From Anoxybacillus tepidamans PS2 (GTDB lineage: Bacteria > Bacillota > Bacilli > Bacillales > Anoxybacillaceae): 33,935 bases of DNA. The notes under the pieces were generated by a model. The model had not been told where the DNA came from and ran no database searches. It saw only the letters and a program-made list of their open reading frames with translations. The stretch is from positions 1 through 33,935 of the forward strand of contig NZ_JHVN01000026.1 of NCBI RefSeq assembly GCF_000620165.1, written 5' to 3'. Shown piece after piece: positions 1 through 7,962 of the stretch. The first letter of the stretch is position 1. Each line of letters starts with the position of its first letter. Position numbers and translations under genes: made by a program.

Positions 1-275
1 AGCCAGCCCGTGTGGCGTTGGTAAGGAGCGAACAATTGGGTTTGAAATTCTCCGTTTCGGTCTCTAGGGACCAAAAGACCCTCAATCCGGCCATATTGCG
101 TATCTAAATTTCGTTGATAGTAGCCGTTTCTCATATTCGACGTTCCGGCTTGTTCCATTTCGAGGAAATTTTTAATTTCTTCCCGCATGATCAGTTCTAA
201 TTTTTCCTTTATAAACTGACGAATGACACTTTCCAGTTGATTTGCCCAGTCGACATTCGGTATACTTTTAGACAT
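1..275 (-). CDS. IS256-family (Mutator-type) transposase, N-terminal 91 codons, cut by window edge
   Basis: The product would be a DDE transposase that moves the element by cut-and-paste or copy-out transposition. Only the N-terminal part is visible. It begins MSKSIPNVDWANQLESV and contains the family's N-terminal block NGYYQRNLDTQYGRIEGL followed by VPRDRNGEFQTQLF. The catalytic DDE residues lie beyond the edge. The ATG at 275 is preceded by AAAGGAGA. That ribosome binding site sits inside a large hairpin (277-330), which probably limits translation from read-through transcripts. Whether the full element is intact cannot be told. Confidence 0.85.
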   Translation of the reverse strand, partial: MSKSIPNVDWANQLESVIRQFIKEKLELIMREEIKNFLEMEQAGTSNMRNGYYQRNLDTQYGRIEGLLVPRDRNGEFQTQLFAPYQRHTGW

Positions 276-276
276 A

Positions 277-330
277 GGTAGGGTTCTCCTTTCTCTGGAA
301 TGTTTGGGTTCAATCAGAGAATACCCTACC
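277..330 (-). promoter_or_regulatory. Two-tier hairpin enclosing the transposase ribosome binding site
   Basis: GGTAGGGT (277-284) pairs with ACCCTACC (323-330), and TTCTCTG (291-297) pairs with CAGAGAA (315-321). The six bases 285-290, which read AGGAGA on the minus strand, lie in the internal loop. The transposase ATG (275-273) starts just outside the stem. A transcript entering from outside the element would fold this way and hide the ribosome binding site, as is known for IS10 and IS50. The role is inferred from the pairing. Confidence 0.6.
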
Positions 331-392
331 TTTTTTATTTTGATCTAGTAAAATGCTTTACACAAAATTTTATACATCATCGGATAAAAGTC

Positions 393-631
393 TTATTTTA
401 TTATTTTCTATAAATTGTTTCCGTTTCCTTTAAAAATAAAAAAATTTAAAAAATTCTTTATTATAAAATAAACAACAAACAAGCTCTATGACGACCGTTC
501 ACAATATAAGGCCTGTACATATTTTAGGAATATTGTTATAACATCCTTTCTTTACGTCTGTCATTGGCAGAACAAGCGAATGCATTCCGTAAAACATAAG
601 CTTAGTTTTATAATGAGATAACTGTTGGCTA
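393..631. other. AT-rich stretch without a recognisable gene
   Basis: This is about 240 bases between the IS256 end and the cadA terminator. No reading frame with a ribosome binding site was found. It is very AT-rich up to about 480 and more mixed afterwards. I saw no strong promoter or repeat. Confidence 0.5.
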
Positions 632-663
632 ACAAAAAACCTCCTGCACATTTGCAAGAGGTT
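632..663 (-). terminator. Rho-independent terminator of the cad operon
   Basis: On the minus strand, AACCTC-T-TGCA pairs with TGCA-G-GAGGTT around a four-base loop, followed by a T-rich run. It begins 6 bases after the cadA stop codon. Confidence 0.85.
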
Positions 664-668
664 GTTGG

Positions 669-2774
669 TTATATCCGCATTAAGCGAAGTGAGTTGAAAA
701 GAACGATTAACGTTGCCCCCATATCAGCAAAAACCGCCATCCATAAAGTGAGCCATCCGGGAACGATCAAAATTAAAGCTAACAGTTTTAACAACAAAGC
801 AAACATGATATTTTGTTTAATAATTCGCAATGTTTTGCGACTGAGTCGTATCACGTAAGGCAATTGTTGCAGGTCGTCACTCATGAGAACAATATCAGCT
901 GTCTCCAACGCGACATCTGTCCCCGCTGCTCCCATTGCTACCCCGACGCTAGCTGCCGCGAGCGCCGGAGCATCGTTTACCCCGTCTCCTACCATGGCAA
1001 TCCGGCCGTGCTCATCTCGTATTTCTTTAATAATGCGGAGTTTGTCTTCCGGAAGCAGTTCCGCTTTGACTTCGTTGACGCCAAGCGCACCGCCAATTGA
1101 TGTGGCCGTTGCCCGATTGTCTCCTGTGAGCATTACAATTCTCTCAATTTTTTCTCTATATAACTGCTTTATCGTTAGAGCGGCACGTTCACGAGCTCGA
1201 TCAGAAACCGCAATGATTCCAAACAATTCCGTTTGATCGCCTATCCCGACGACTGTTTTTCCTTCCTGTTGCAGCGAACTAATTGCATCGACCATCTCTG
1301 TCGAAAGCGGATGTTCGGAAAATAGAGCTGGGCTTCCGATATAGTAAGCCGTTTTATTGACAGAAGCACTAACACCCTTTCCTGTGATTGAGTGAAAATC
1401 GACTACTGACCATTCATCAAGGGAGATTCCTTGTTTCTGTGCCTCTCGCACAATTGCAGACGCAATCGGATGTTGGGAATACTTCTCGATGGATGCAGCA
1501 ATCTGCAACAACTCTTTCTCAGTGCGATCGTTACTAAATATATGGATATCCGTTACTTCCGGCTTTCCTTTCGTTAATGTTCCTGTTTTATCGAATGCGA
1601 TGGCAGTCAATTTCCCTAGTTCTTCTAAATGGATACCTCCTTTAATAAGAACACCGCGATGAGCCGCATGGCCAATGGCTGTCACGATCGCAACAGGTGT
1701 ACTGATGACAAGCGCACACGGGCATCCAACAACTAAAACTGTTAACCCCCGATAAATCCACGTTTCCCAACTCCCTGAAAACAAAAGTGGTGGGATTAAT
1801 GCTACAAAAAAGGCAACAAGCATAATCATCGGTGTATAATAACGGGCAAAACGGTCGACAAACTGCTGCGAGGGAGCCCTTTCCGCTTGCGCTTCTTCTA
1901 CAAGATGAATCATTTTCGCAAGCATTGAATCGTTCACGCGCTTGGTGACGCGGATTTCTAACGCTCCTTCCTCATTCATCGTCCCCGCATACACTTCATC
2001 ACCTATTGTTTTATGAACCGGCATCGATTCACCCGTAATCGTCGCCTCATTGACAGAAGATGCTCCTTGTATCACAACGCCGTCTGCTGCGATTTTTTGG
2101 CCCGGTTTCACAATAATGATATCGTCCACCTGCAAATCGTCAACGTCCATTTCGTATTCTTGCTTGCCCCGACGAATGAGCGCTTTTTTTGGCGCAAAGT
2201 CTATCAATTGCTGAATCGAACGGCGAGCACGGTCCATCGAGTAGCGCTCTAACGCCTCGCTCACTGCAAATAAAAATACCACAACCGCTCCTTCTTTCCA
2301 TTCGTCAATAAAAGCCGCGCCGATAATCGCGATCGTCATAAGCGTTTTCATATCAAAGCGGAAATGCCATATATTCGCTAGTCCTGTCCGCAATAAATCA
2401 TATCCGCCGATTACAATTGATAAAGCAAACAGCCCTATAACAAGCGGATCTTTCTCCCCTCCCCAAGCGGATGCAGCGTACCCTAGCAAAACGAAGAACG
2501 CTGAAATGAATGCTAAAATATTAGCACGCTTTTTCCAGAATGGAAGAGGATCAATTTGTATTTTTGCCTGTTCCGGAATAAGACGGATTCCATCAAAAGC
2601 GCCAGCCTTCTCCAGCTGTTCCATAGAAGCTTCACCAATCACGGTTAGTTTGGCGGCACCGAAGTTCACTTGCGCGTCTTCCACCGTATGAATTGCTTTC
2701 ACATTTTTTTCAAACTTGGCAGCACAGTTAGCACACGACAAACCTTGGAGCCGATAGACGTGTTTATTTTCCAT
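669..2774 (-). CDS. cadA: Cd2+/Zn2+/Pb2+-exporting P1B-type ATPase
   Basis: This membrane pump uses ATP to expel soft divalent metals. The 701-residue product has one heavy-metal-binding domain (C14-A-N-C17) and the actuator loop TGES (247-250). The metal-binding CPC is at 351-353 in a membrane helix, the phosphorylated Asp395 is in DKTGTLTKG, the His-Pro motif is at 435-436, and the hinge GDGVND is at 596-601. The C-terminal helix with DMGATLIVLFNSLR is typical of Zn/Cd/Pb rather than Cu pumps. A longer frame runs upstream to 2957. The ATG at 2774 is chosen because AGAGGGGG precedes it and the protein then starts at the metal-binding domain. It overlaps the end of cadC by 11 bases, so the two genes are co-transcribed. 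Confidence 0.95.
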   Translation of the reverse strand: MENKHVYRLQGLSCANCAAKFEKNVKAIHTVEDAQVNFGAAKLTVIGEASMEQLEKAGAFDGIRLIPEQAKIQIDPLPFWKKRANILAFISAFFVLLGYAASAWGGEKDPLVIGLFALSIVIGGYDLLRTGLANIWHFRFDMKTLMTIAIIGAAFIDEWKEGAVVVFLFAVSEALERYSMDRARRSIQQLIDFAPKKALIRRGKQEYEMDVDDLQVDDIIIVKPGQKIAADGVVIQGASSVNEATITGESMPVHKTIGDEVYAGTMNEEGALEIRVTKRVNDSMLAKMIHLVEEAQAERAPSQQFVDRFARYYTPMIMLVAFFVALIPPLLFSGSWETWIYRGLTVLVVGCPCALVISTPVAIVTAIGHAAHRGVLIKGGIHLEELGKLTAIAFDKTGTLTKGKPEVTDIHIFSNDRTEKELLQIAASIEKYSQHPIASAIVREAQKQGISLDEWSVVDFHSITGKGVSASVNKTAYYIGSPALFSEHPLSTEMVDAISSLQQEGKTVVGIGDQTELFGIIAVSDRARERAALTIKQLYREKIERIVMLTGDNRATATSIGGALGVNEVKAELLPEDKLRIIKEIRDEHGRIAMVGDGVNDAPALAAASVGVAMGAAGTDVALETADIVLMSDDLQQLPYVIRLSRKTLRIIKQNIMFALLLKLLALILIVPGWLTLWMAVFADMGATLIVLFNSLRLMRI

Positions 2775-3126
2775 CGCGTTCCCCCTCTTTCGCATGTACA
2801 AGGGCGATCGACACCAATTGGTGAACGTGTTCATCTTGTAATGAATAAAACACAAGCTTGCCCTCTTTCCGATGCTTCGCAAGTCCCATATCACGCAAAA
2901 CGCGTAAATGATGCGAGGCCGTCGCCACCGTCGAGCCAATGATGTTCGCCACGTCACAGACGCACAATTCCTCCTCTAACGTGAGGGCATAGGCAATTTT
3001 TAAACGGGTGGCGTCTGATAATGCTTTGAACAGCTGTTCGACTCCTTCGATTTGATCAATATATCGTTTAACCGACTTTACTTTCTCCTCGTCAAAACAA
3101 AACGTTTCACAAACATCGCGAACCAT
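2764..3126 (-). CDS. cadC: ArsR/SmtB-family metal-sensing repressor CadC
   Basis: This is a winged-helix repressor that leaves DNA when it binds Cd, Pb or Zn. The family's metal ligands are present. An N-terminal CETFC pair and the ELCVCD pair match the alpha3N site. D, H, H and E in the last helix (DEHVHQ ... HAKE) match the alpha5 zinc site. An in-frame ATG exists at 3141, but it lies inside the operator. The ATG at 3126 has AAGGTGA five bases upstream and gives 120 residues, close to the 122 of staphylococcal CadC. That start is preferred. The gene is the first of the cad operon and is probably autoregulated. Confidence 0.92.
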   Translation of the reverse strand: MVRDVCETFCFDEEKVKSVKRYIDQIEGVEQLFKALSDATRLKIAYALTLEEELCVCDVANIIGSTVATASHHLRVLRDMGLAKHRKEGKLVFYSLQDEHVHQLVSIALVHAKEGERDGK

Positions 3127-3139
3127 GCATGTCACCTTC

Positions 3140-3213
3140 ATTCAAATATAGATTTGAATATATTATATGCGAGAAGCGCAAATGTGTCTACACATTCAAA
3201 TACTTATTTGAAT
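3140..3213 (-). promoter_or_regulatory. cad promoter with two CadC-type operators
   Basis: On the minus strand there is a -35 TAGACA (3190-3185), a 17-base spacer and a -10 TATAAT (3167-3162). Two 20-bp near-perfect dyads, ATTCAAATATAGATTTGAAT (3140-3159) and ATTCAAATACTTATTTGAAT (3194-3213), flank it with centres 54 bp apart. The sequence resembles known CadC operators. One covers the likely transcription start and the cadC leader, and the other lies just upstream of the -35 box. Confidence 0.85.
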
Positions 3214-3214
3214 A

Positions 3215-3245
3215 AAAACACGAGGCATGATTCGCCTCGTGTTTT
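3215..3245. terminator. Bidirectional terminator between the ABC operon and cad
   Basis: A perfect 12-bp stem (3215-3226 with 3234-3245) has a 7-base loop and A/T-rich flanks that give T-runs on both strands. It ends the GntR-ABC-permease operon and overlaps the permease stop codon. Confidence 0.88.
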
Positions 3246-5244
3246 ATGGGAGTTGTTCCCGGATAAAGGATGGGATATTCTTTTCATCTATGACCTCCCA
3301 TTGCGGCTCCCTTTGGCCTGACCGATAAAAAGCAATAAAATATAAGGCATCACCAGGATTAGAAGCTGATTGCCGCAATAGTTCTTCAATTTGCTGTTTA
3401 TTTGTAACGCGCAACGTCGCACTTTGCTGCAAAAACTGCTGCGCTTGCGCTGAATTCGGGTCACCGAGAATTTCATAGAGCGGTTTCCGCTCTTTGTTTT
3501 TGACAACTAACGCATAGTCGACTTCAGCCGCGGTCAAGCGCGCTTTACTGAGCAGCTTGTGCTGCGTGAGCCATTGTTCGGTATGGGCATATGTTTTTTT
3601 CCACGTAACATGAATGATATCCCCGTCGCTTTGCAGAAGTTCGATCATTCCCCATGTTCCAACACCGCCAACTAGCGATTCCATTTTCTCTTCCATCATG
3701 TCCTGTTTCAATGAAGACATAAACTCATTAATTTGCTTCGGCTCGATAAGCGTCACCCGCTTTTCCCCGACTGGTTCTTCGATGATGGTGACTTGGCGGA
3801 TCGGAGCTACTCCCTTGTCATGAAGGAGGAAATAGTAATTTTTCTTATACTCGTTTGACTCGACAATCGGCCTTGCAAACAACATATATTCATCCGCTGG
3901 CACACTGTACGTGCGGATGAAACGGTCGCCGTTTTTCAACACGTAACCGATAGCGACATTTCTGAAGTCTCCCTGCAAGGCTCCGTGCGTGTTTCTATTT
4001 TCAATCAGCTGTTGGTGAAATAAATATACATTTTTGATATTTTCTTTACTTTTTAAAAATTGATCAGGCTGCTCTATAGATACATTATGTTCTTCTTGAA
4101 AAAACTGCTGAAAGCGCGCCGTCGAGTTTCCAAAATATACTTGTTCAATCTCGGAAAGCTGTGGAATCCGTTTTTCGTATCCCGTCAAATCGAAGTGAAT
4201 GATAACGCCAACGACGAGCATGGCTGCGACAAAATACATATATTCTTTCCATTTATAAAACACGCGCCATGTTTTCTCTACAATCATTTTTGCAACAAAA
4301 AAACCGATGAATGAGAACATCACATAGCCAAATATGATCCAACCAAGGCTATTTACCGTCATTTCGCCGAAATACAGCCCGCCGACAAGCATAAAGCAAA
4401 ATGCGACTCCATACAAAAACACCGGACGCAAAATCGGAAACGCGAGCGCTTGATTCGCTGCTTCGCTTTGCCGCTTTCGATACAGCCATAGCGATAGAGC
4501 GGTGAACAGCATAGTAACAATGATGTAGCAACCGGCTTCTGTTGTACTAAGTGACCTTGATTCCAGTTCCAAAAACCGAACGAACGGAACGATTTGTTCC
4601 AATTTCGCAGTTAAATAGTATTCCGACGCAAACCCTCTCAACATATATTCCATATTTAGCAAGACGAGAACGGAAATGCCAGTTGGGAACAAAAACAGAA
4701 TGTAAGCAAACGCCCCTTGCAGCACCGACAAGCCCGTCAGCATGCCGACAAAGACGCTTGCCGTAAATACAAACAGTTCCATCAAACCCATTTCCGCCGT
4801 CCACCGCATCACATCTGCCATCGCGAGAATGGAGCGGTCAATCGGCAATACGTAACAGAGCATGGCTGTCAAGCAAGCCGTCACGATGATTGGAATGAAT
4901 AATATAGCCAAACCAAGCACCATGTTCTGCGCAAATAATGCTTCGCGCCGAAAAGGCAAGCTATGCATATAATCCGCCGAGTTCTTTACTTGCATATAAC
5001 GGAATAAGAAAATTGCCAACAGCACCGGAATCGTAAAAGCGATCATCCCTTGAAAAGGCCCGGAAATGGAATATATATTTCTCCAAGTCGGAAGTTGGTT
5101 TGTTGCTTTCGTCGTATATACGACGATCATCGGCAACGGAACAACAGCCAAAAGCAAAAGAAGATGAGCAAGCGCAATCCATCCGATATTGCGTATTTGT
5201 TGCAGCCAAATCGAACGGCTAAACAAGAATGTTTTCGATCGCAT
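3244..5244 (-). CDS. ABC transporter permease with large C-terminal domain (DUF6449-like)
   Basis: This is the membrane partner of the ATPase encoded just upstream. Of 666 residues, roughly the first 350 hold about eight to nine hydrophobic helices, starting near residue 20. The rest is a hydrophilic domain, probably on the outer face, matching what I recall of DUF6449 permeases in Bacillaceae. The substrate is unknown. The related Ytr system of Bacillus subtilis responds to cell-wall antibiotics, so an envelope-stress role is possible but unproven. The ATG at 5244 has a GGGAGGGG site and overlaps the ATPase gene by 26 bases, so coupled translation is likely. The stop codon lies in the terminator stem. 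Confidence 0.8.
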   Translation of the reverse strand: MRSKTFLFSRSIWLQQIRNIGWIALAHLLLLLAVVPLPMIVVYTTKATNQLPTWRNIYSISGPFQGMIAFTIPVLLAIFLFRYMQVKNSADYMHSLPFRREALFAQNMVLGLAILFIPIIVTACLTAMLCYVLPIDRSILAMADVMRWTAEMGLMELFVFTASVFVGMLTGLSVLQGAFAYILFLFPTGISVLVLLNMEYMLRGFASEYYLTAKLEQIVPFVRFLELESRSLSTTEAGCYIIVTMLFTALSLWLYRKRQSEAANQALAFPILRPVFLYGVAFCFMLVGGLYFGEMTVNSLGWIIFGYVMFSFIGFFVAKMIVEKTWRVFYKWKEYMYFVAAMLVVGVIIHFDLTGYEKRIPQLSEIEQVYFGNSTARFQQFFQEEHNVSIEQPDQFLKSKENIKNVYLFHQQLIENRNTHGALQGDFRNVAIGYVLKNGDRFIRTYSVPADEYMLFARPIVESNEYKKNYYFLLHDKGVAPIRQVTIIEEPVGEKRVTLIEPKQINEFMSSLKQDMMEEKMESLVGGVGTWGMIELLQSDGDIIHVTWKKTYAHTEQWLTQHKLLSKARLTAAEVDYALVVKNKERKPLYEILGDPNSAQAQQFLQQSATLRVTNKQQIEELLRQSASNPGDALYFIAFYRSGQREPQWEVIDEKNIPSFIREQLP

Positions 5245-6118
5245 ACCCGACCCCTCCCATTTCGTAAATAAAAATTTCTTCTAGCGTAAGCGGCAAAACA
5301 TCGAAAATGAGCGGCTCAAACTTCCGAATATGCGACTCCACTTGTTCTTTTTGGCCGCGAACGATGCAAAGCAGCACGCTGCCCCGTTCTTCCTGAAAGA
5401 GAACTTGGAAGCCTCGAAGAAACAAAGATGGAAGACCGTTGCGAAATGCAACCTGAATTTTATGGACATCCGCCTTTAAATCGTCTAGTTCTTTTTCCAT
5501 CAACATTTCACCATGATGCAAAATGCCGACATGGTCGCAAAGATCTTCCACTTCCCGCAAGTTATGAGACGATATAACGACCGTCATATTTCGCTCCGCT
5601 ACATCTTGCACGAGTATGTTTTTCACCTTTTGCCGCATGACCGCATCGAGTCCATCAAACGGCTCATCAAGAATCAATACATTAGGCATCGCCGAGAATG
5701 CCAGCCAAAACGCCACTTGCCGTTGCATCCCTTTCGACATGCGGTGAATTTTTTTATGCACATCAATCGGAAATAATTCTTGCAGCTTCCCAAAACGCTC
5801 TTCATTCCAAGAAGGATAGACATCCTTGTAGAACTGCGCCATTTGTTGAACTGTTGTATGTGGAAAAAAGTACAATGCATCAGGTAAAAAAATCGTCGTT
5901 TGCTTTACTTTGACATTTTCAAACACCGGCTCTCCGCCAATGAAAATCTCGCCGGCATCTTGTTTGTAAATGCCTGCCATCATTTTCAGCAACGTTGTTT
6001 TTCCTGCACCGTTTGAACCAAGCAACCCATAAATCGACCCTTGCTGAATATGAAGGCTTACATTTTTGACTGCCTCCACCTCGTCAAATTCTTTCCGAAC
6101 GTGACGAATTTCAATCAT
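5219..6118 (-). CDS. ABC transporter ATP-binding protein (YtrB-like)
   Basis: This is the cytoplasmic ATPase that drives the adjacent permease. Its 299 residues carry Walker A GSNGAGKT (34-41), signature SKGMQ (128-132), Walker B with D151-E152 and the switch His185 in SSHN. The position usually held by the Q-loop glutamine reads TTIFLPD, as in other YtrB-type proteins. The C-terminal 80 residues are a divergent extension. The ATG overlaps the GntR stop codon in an ATGA arrangement with AGGGGAGA upstream, so the operon is tightly coupled. The substrate cannot be read from the sequence. Confidence 0.88.
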   Translation of the reverse strand: MIEIRHVRKEFDEVEAVKNVSLHIQQGSIYGLLGSNGAGKTTLLKMMAGIYKQDAGEIFIGGEPVFENVKVKQTTIFLPDALYFFPHTTVQQMAQFYKDVYPSWNEERFGKLQELFPIDVHKKIHRMSKGMQRQVAFWLAFSAMPNVLILDEPFDGLDAVMRQKVKNILVQDVAERNMTVVISSHNLREVEDLCDHVGILHHGEMLMEKELDDLKADVHKIQVAFRNGLPSLFLRGFQVLFQEERGSVLLCIVRGQKEQVESHIRKFEPLIFDVLPLTLEEIFIYEMGGVGYAIENILV

Positions 6119-6501
6119 GTTTCATCTCCCCTTCCTGCCGATTGCTCCGCTTCTTCTAGCAATGATAAAATGTCGTCTCTTGTAATGCCGATGTAGAACG
6201 CTTCACATAAAAGTTTCAGCAACTGCTGTTTGACTGCCTCCACCTTTTCATGATTGATAGCTTTAGACTGCGGCGCCACAAAATTCCCTTTTCCTGGGAT
6301 TGAATAAATGTAGCCTTGATATTCGAGTTCACGATACGCTTTTTGAATCGTATTAGGGTTAATGGTTAACTCTTTCGCCAGCACCCGAACAGATGGCAAT
6401 TGTTCATTCGGCTTCCATACTTCATGAATAATGAGCTCCTTCATTTTTTCGACTAATTGCTCATAAATAGGCTGCCGGCTCCGAATGTCAAGCTCAAACA
6501 T
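6115..6501 (-). CDS. GntR-family regulator, YtrA subfamily
   Basis: This is a short transcription factor of 128 residues. It has an N-terminal winged helix (QPIYEQLVEKMKELI, recognition region around TINPNTIQKAYRELEYQGY) and only a two-helix C-terminal tail. That size and plan define the YtrA group, which usually controls a neighbouring ABC transporter. The ATG at 6501 follows AAGGAGGGG. The gene heads the operon and is probably autoregulated through the inverted repeat at 6531-6555. The effector is unknown. Confidence 0.9.
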   Translation of the reverse strand: MFELDIRSRQPIYEQLVEKMKELIIHEVWKPNEQLPSVRVLAKELTINPNTIQKAYRELEYQGYIYSIPGKGNFVAPQSKAINHEKVEAVKQQLLKLLCEAFYIGITRDDILSLLEEAEQSAGRGDET

Positions 6502-6530
6502 CTCCCCTCCTCCTTCCTAACTTCGTACTG

Positions 6531-6571
6531 ACTGTAATAATAATAGTAGTACAGTTAATACATAAAAGCAA
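6531..6571 (-). promoter_or_regulatory. Promoter and probable YtrA-type operator of the GntR-ABC operon
   Basis: On the minus strand there is a -35 TTGCTT (6571-6566), a 17-base spacer and a -10 TACTAT (6548-6543). The inverted repeat ACTGTA-N13-TACAGT (6531-6555) covers the -10 box. This position suits repression by the first gene's product. Confidence 0.65.
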
Positions 6572-6632
6572 GTTTTTCTTTATTTATCGTCTTTATATTG
6601 GAAAACCCTATTTTCAACCATGCCTATTTTCG

Positions 6633-6638
6633 TATAAT
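6633..6638 (+). promoter_or_regulatory. Possible -10 box of the histidine kinase gene
   Basis: An exact TATAAT stands about 38 bases upstream of the kinase start. No good -35 hexamer lies 16-18 bases further upstream, so this is only a partial promoter call. Confidence 0.35.
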
Positions 6639-6675
6639 TAGAATTGTTAAAGTTTGTTTGTTAGGGGACTTTGTG

Positions 6676-7929
6676 ATGGAGACGTATATTAATCAAAACC
6701 TTTTAAACAATTTGTTTTATATCTTATCAAGCATTTTTATCTATTATTTTATTTATGATCATGGAAAACGATGGAACATGAGCCGTCGCCATAAACAGTG
6801 GCTTCTTGTCGTTTGTACCGGATTTCCGCTACTGTTGTGCATGAAATTTCCAATTTATATCGCTGATGACTGCGTTCATGATTTACGGCAAATTCCATTT
6901 TTGATCGGCACGCTATACGGCGGATGGTTTGTGGGAGGAATGCTGCTTCTAATTTTGCTTGCTGTTCGATTTATGTTTTACGGATTTCAGTTCGTAACTG
7001 TTGCAGTCTATGCGACAATGTTTATCGTTGCTGCCCTCGCCTCTCCAGCTTTTCATCGATTAAACCGATCAGGCAAATTGTTTATGTCCGTTTGGTTAAC
7101 GTTCTTTGTCGCTATTTTAACAACATTTGTTGCTATTGCCGTTTCAGATTTTCAAGTAATTGATTCTTATATTGTCGATTTCATTTTGATCCCCCCGGTT
7201 GGCATGCTGTTTGTCGTGTATATTACCGAAACATTGAAAGAAGCGATTATGATGCGATCCAAACTTGTAAAAGTAGAAAAGATGGAAATTGTAAGCCAAC
7301 TGGCTGCAAGCATCTCGCACGAAGTAAGAAATCCGCTCACAGTAGTAAAAGGATTTATTCAATTAATGAAATCGCAACAGATTTCAAAGGAAACACAAGA
7401 GCACTATATTCACATCGCTCTTGAAGAAATTAATAGGGCGGAAACAATTATTAACGACTATTTAACGTTTGCTAAACCGGCTACAAATAAAATGGAACCG
7501 CTCATGGTTCATCTTGAACTACAAATGGTCATCCATATGTTGCAGCCTCTCGCCCGCATGAACGGCATCCAGCTGGTCGAAAGCTTAGAGTCTGGGATCA
7601 TCACCGGAAACGCCCAGCATTTCCGTCAATGCTTTGTTAACTTGATTAAAAACAGCATTGAAGCGATGCCGAATGGTGGCATGCTAACCATTTCCTCTTT
7701 AGTTCGCGGAAATGACGTAGTGATTACAGTGAAAGATACTGGGGTCGGAATGACAAGTGAACAAATTAACCGATTCGGCGAGCCATATTTTAGTACGAAA
7801 GAAAAAGGAACCGGTCTAGGAGCGATGGTGGCAGTAAAATTGATTGAAACGATGCATGGGACTTGGAATATTCAGAGCGAAAAACATAAAGGAACAGTTA
7901 TTACCGTCACGTTTCCTCTAGCAAAATAA
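6676..7929 (+). CDS. KinB-like membrane sensor histidine kinase
   Basis: This is a probable phosphorelay kinase. With the ATG at 6676 (AGGGG site upstream) the protein has 417 residues, close to B. subtilis KinB. About six membrane helices fill residues 10-190. They are followed by the phosphoacceptor His215 in SISHEVRNPLTVVKGF, the N box NLIKNSIEAMPNGG, the G1 box VKDTGVGMT and the G2 region GTGLG. An upstream in-frame ATG at 6598 lacks a ribosome binding site. No response regulator is adjacent, as is usual for sporulation kinases that feed Spo0F. Its signal is unknown, and assignment to KinB itself rather than a paralogue is uncertain. Confidence 0.82.
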   Translation: METYINQNLLNNLFYILSSIFIYYFIYDHGKRWNMSRRHKQWLLVVCTGFPLLLCMKFPIYIADDCVHDLRQIPFLIGTLYGGWFVGGMLLLILLAVRFMFYGFQFVTVAVYATMFIVAALASPAFHRLNRSGKLFMSVWLTFFVAILTTFVAIAVSDFQVIDSYIVDFILIPPVGMLFVVYITETLKEAIMMRSKLVKVEKMEIVSQLAASISHEVRNPLTVVKGFIQLMKSQQISKETQEHYIHIALEEINRAETIINDYLTFAKPATNKMEPLMVHLELQMVIHMLQPLARMNGIQLVESLESGIITGNAQHFRQCFVNLIKNSIEAMPNGGMLTISSLVRGNDVVITVKDTGVGMTSEQINRFGEPYFSTKEKGTGLGAMVAVKLIETMHGTWNIQSEKHKGTVITVTFPLAK

Positions 7930-7962
7930 AACAGGGAGGCGCTTGCCGCTACATCCCTGTTT
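7929..7962. terminator. Shared terminator of convergent genes
   Basis: AAACAGGGA (7929-7937) pairs with TCCCTGTTT (7954-7962). It lies directly after the kinase stop codon. The stop codon of the opposing EamA gene falls in the loop. Confidence 0.7.

Larger units (their letters stand above)
1..392 (-). mobile_element. IS256-family insertion sequence, left end (partial)
   Basis: The segment carries the start of an IS256-type transposase and about 115 bp of upstream DNA. On the minus strand, the AT-rich stretch at about 340-392 includes TTTTGTGTAAAG, which resembles terminal inverted repeats of this family. The outer boundary is therefore placed near 388-392. The other end lies outside the window, so neither the repeat pair nor the target duplication can be confirmed. 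Confidence 0.75.

Noticed and set aside
625-858. Plus-strand frame of 77 codons at the end of cadA
   Set aside because: It begins within the cadA terminator region and runs antisense through cadA, with no ribosome binding site.
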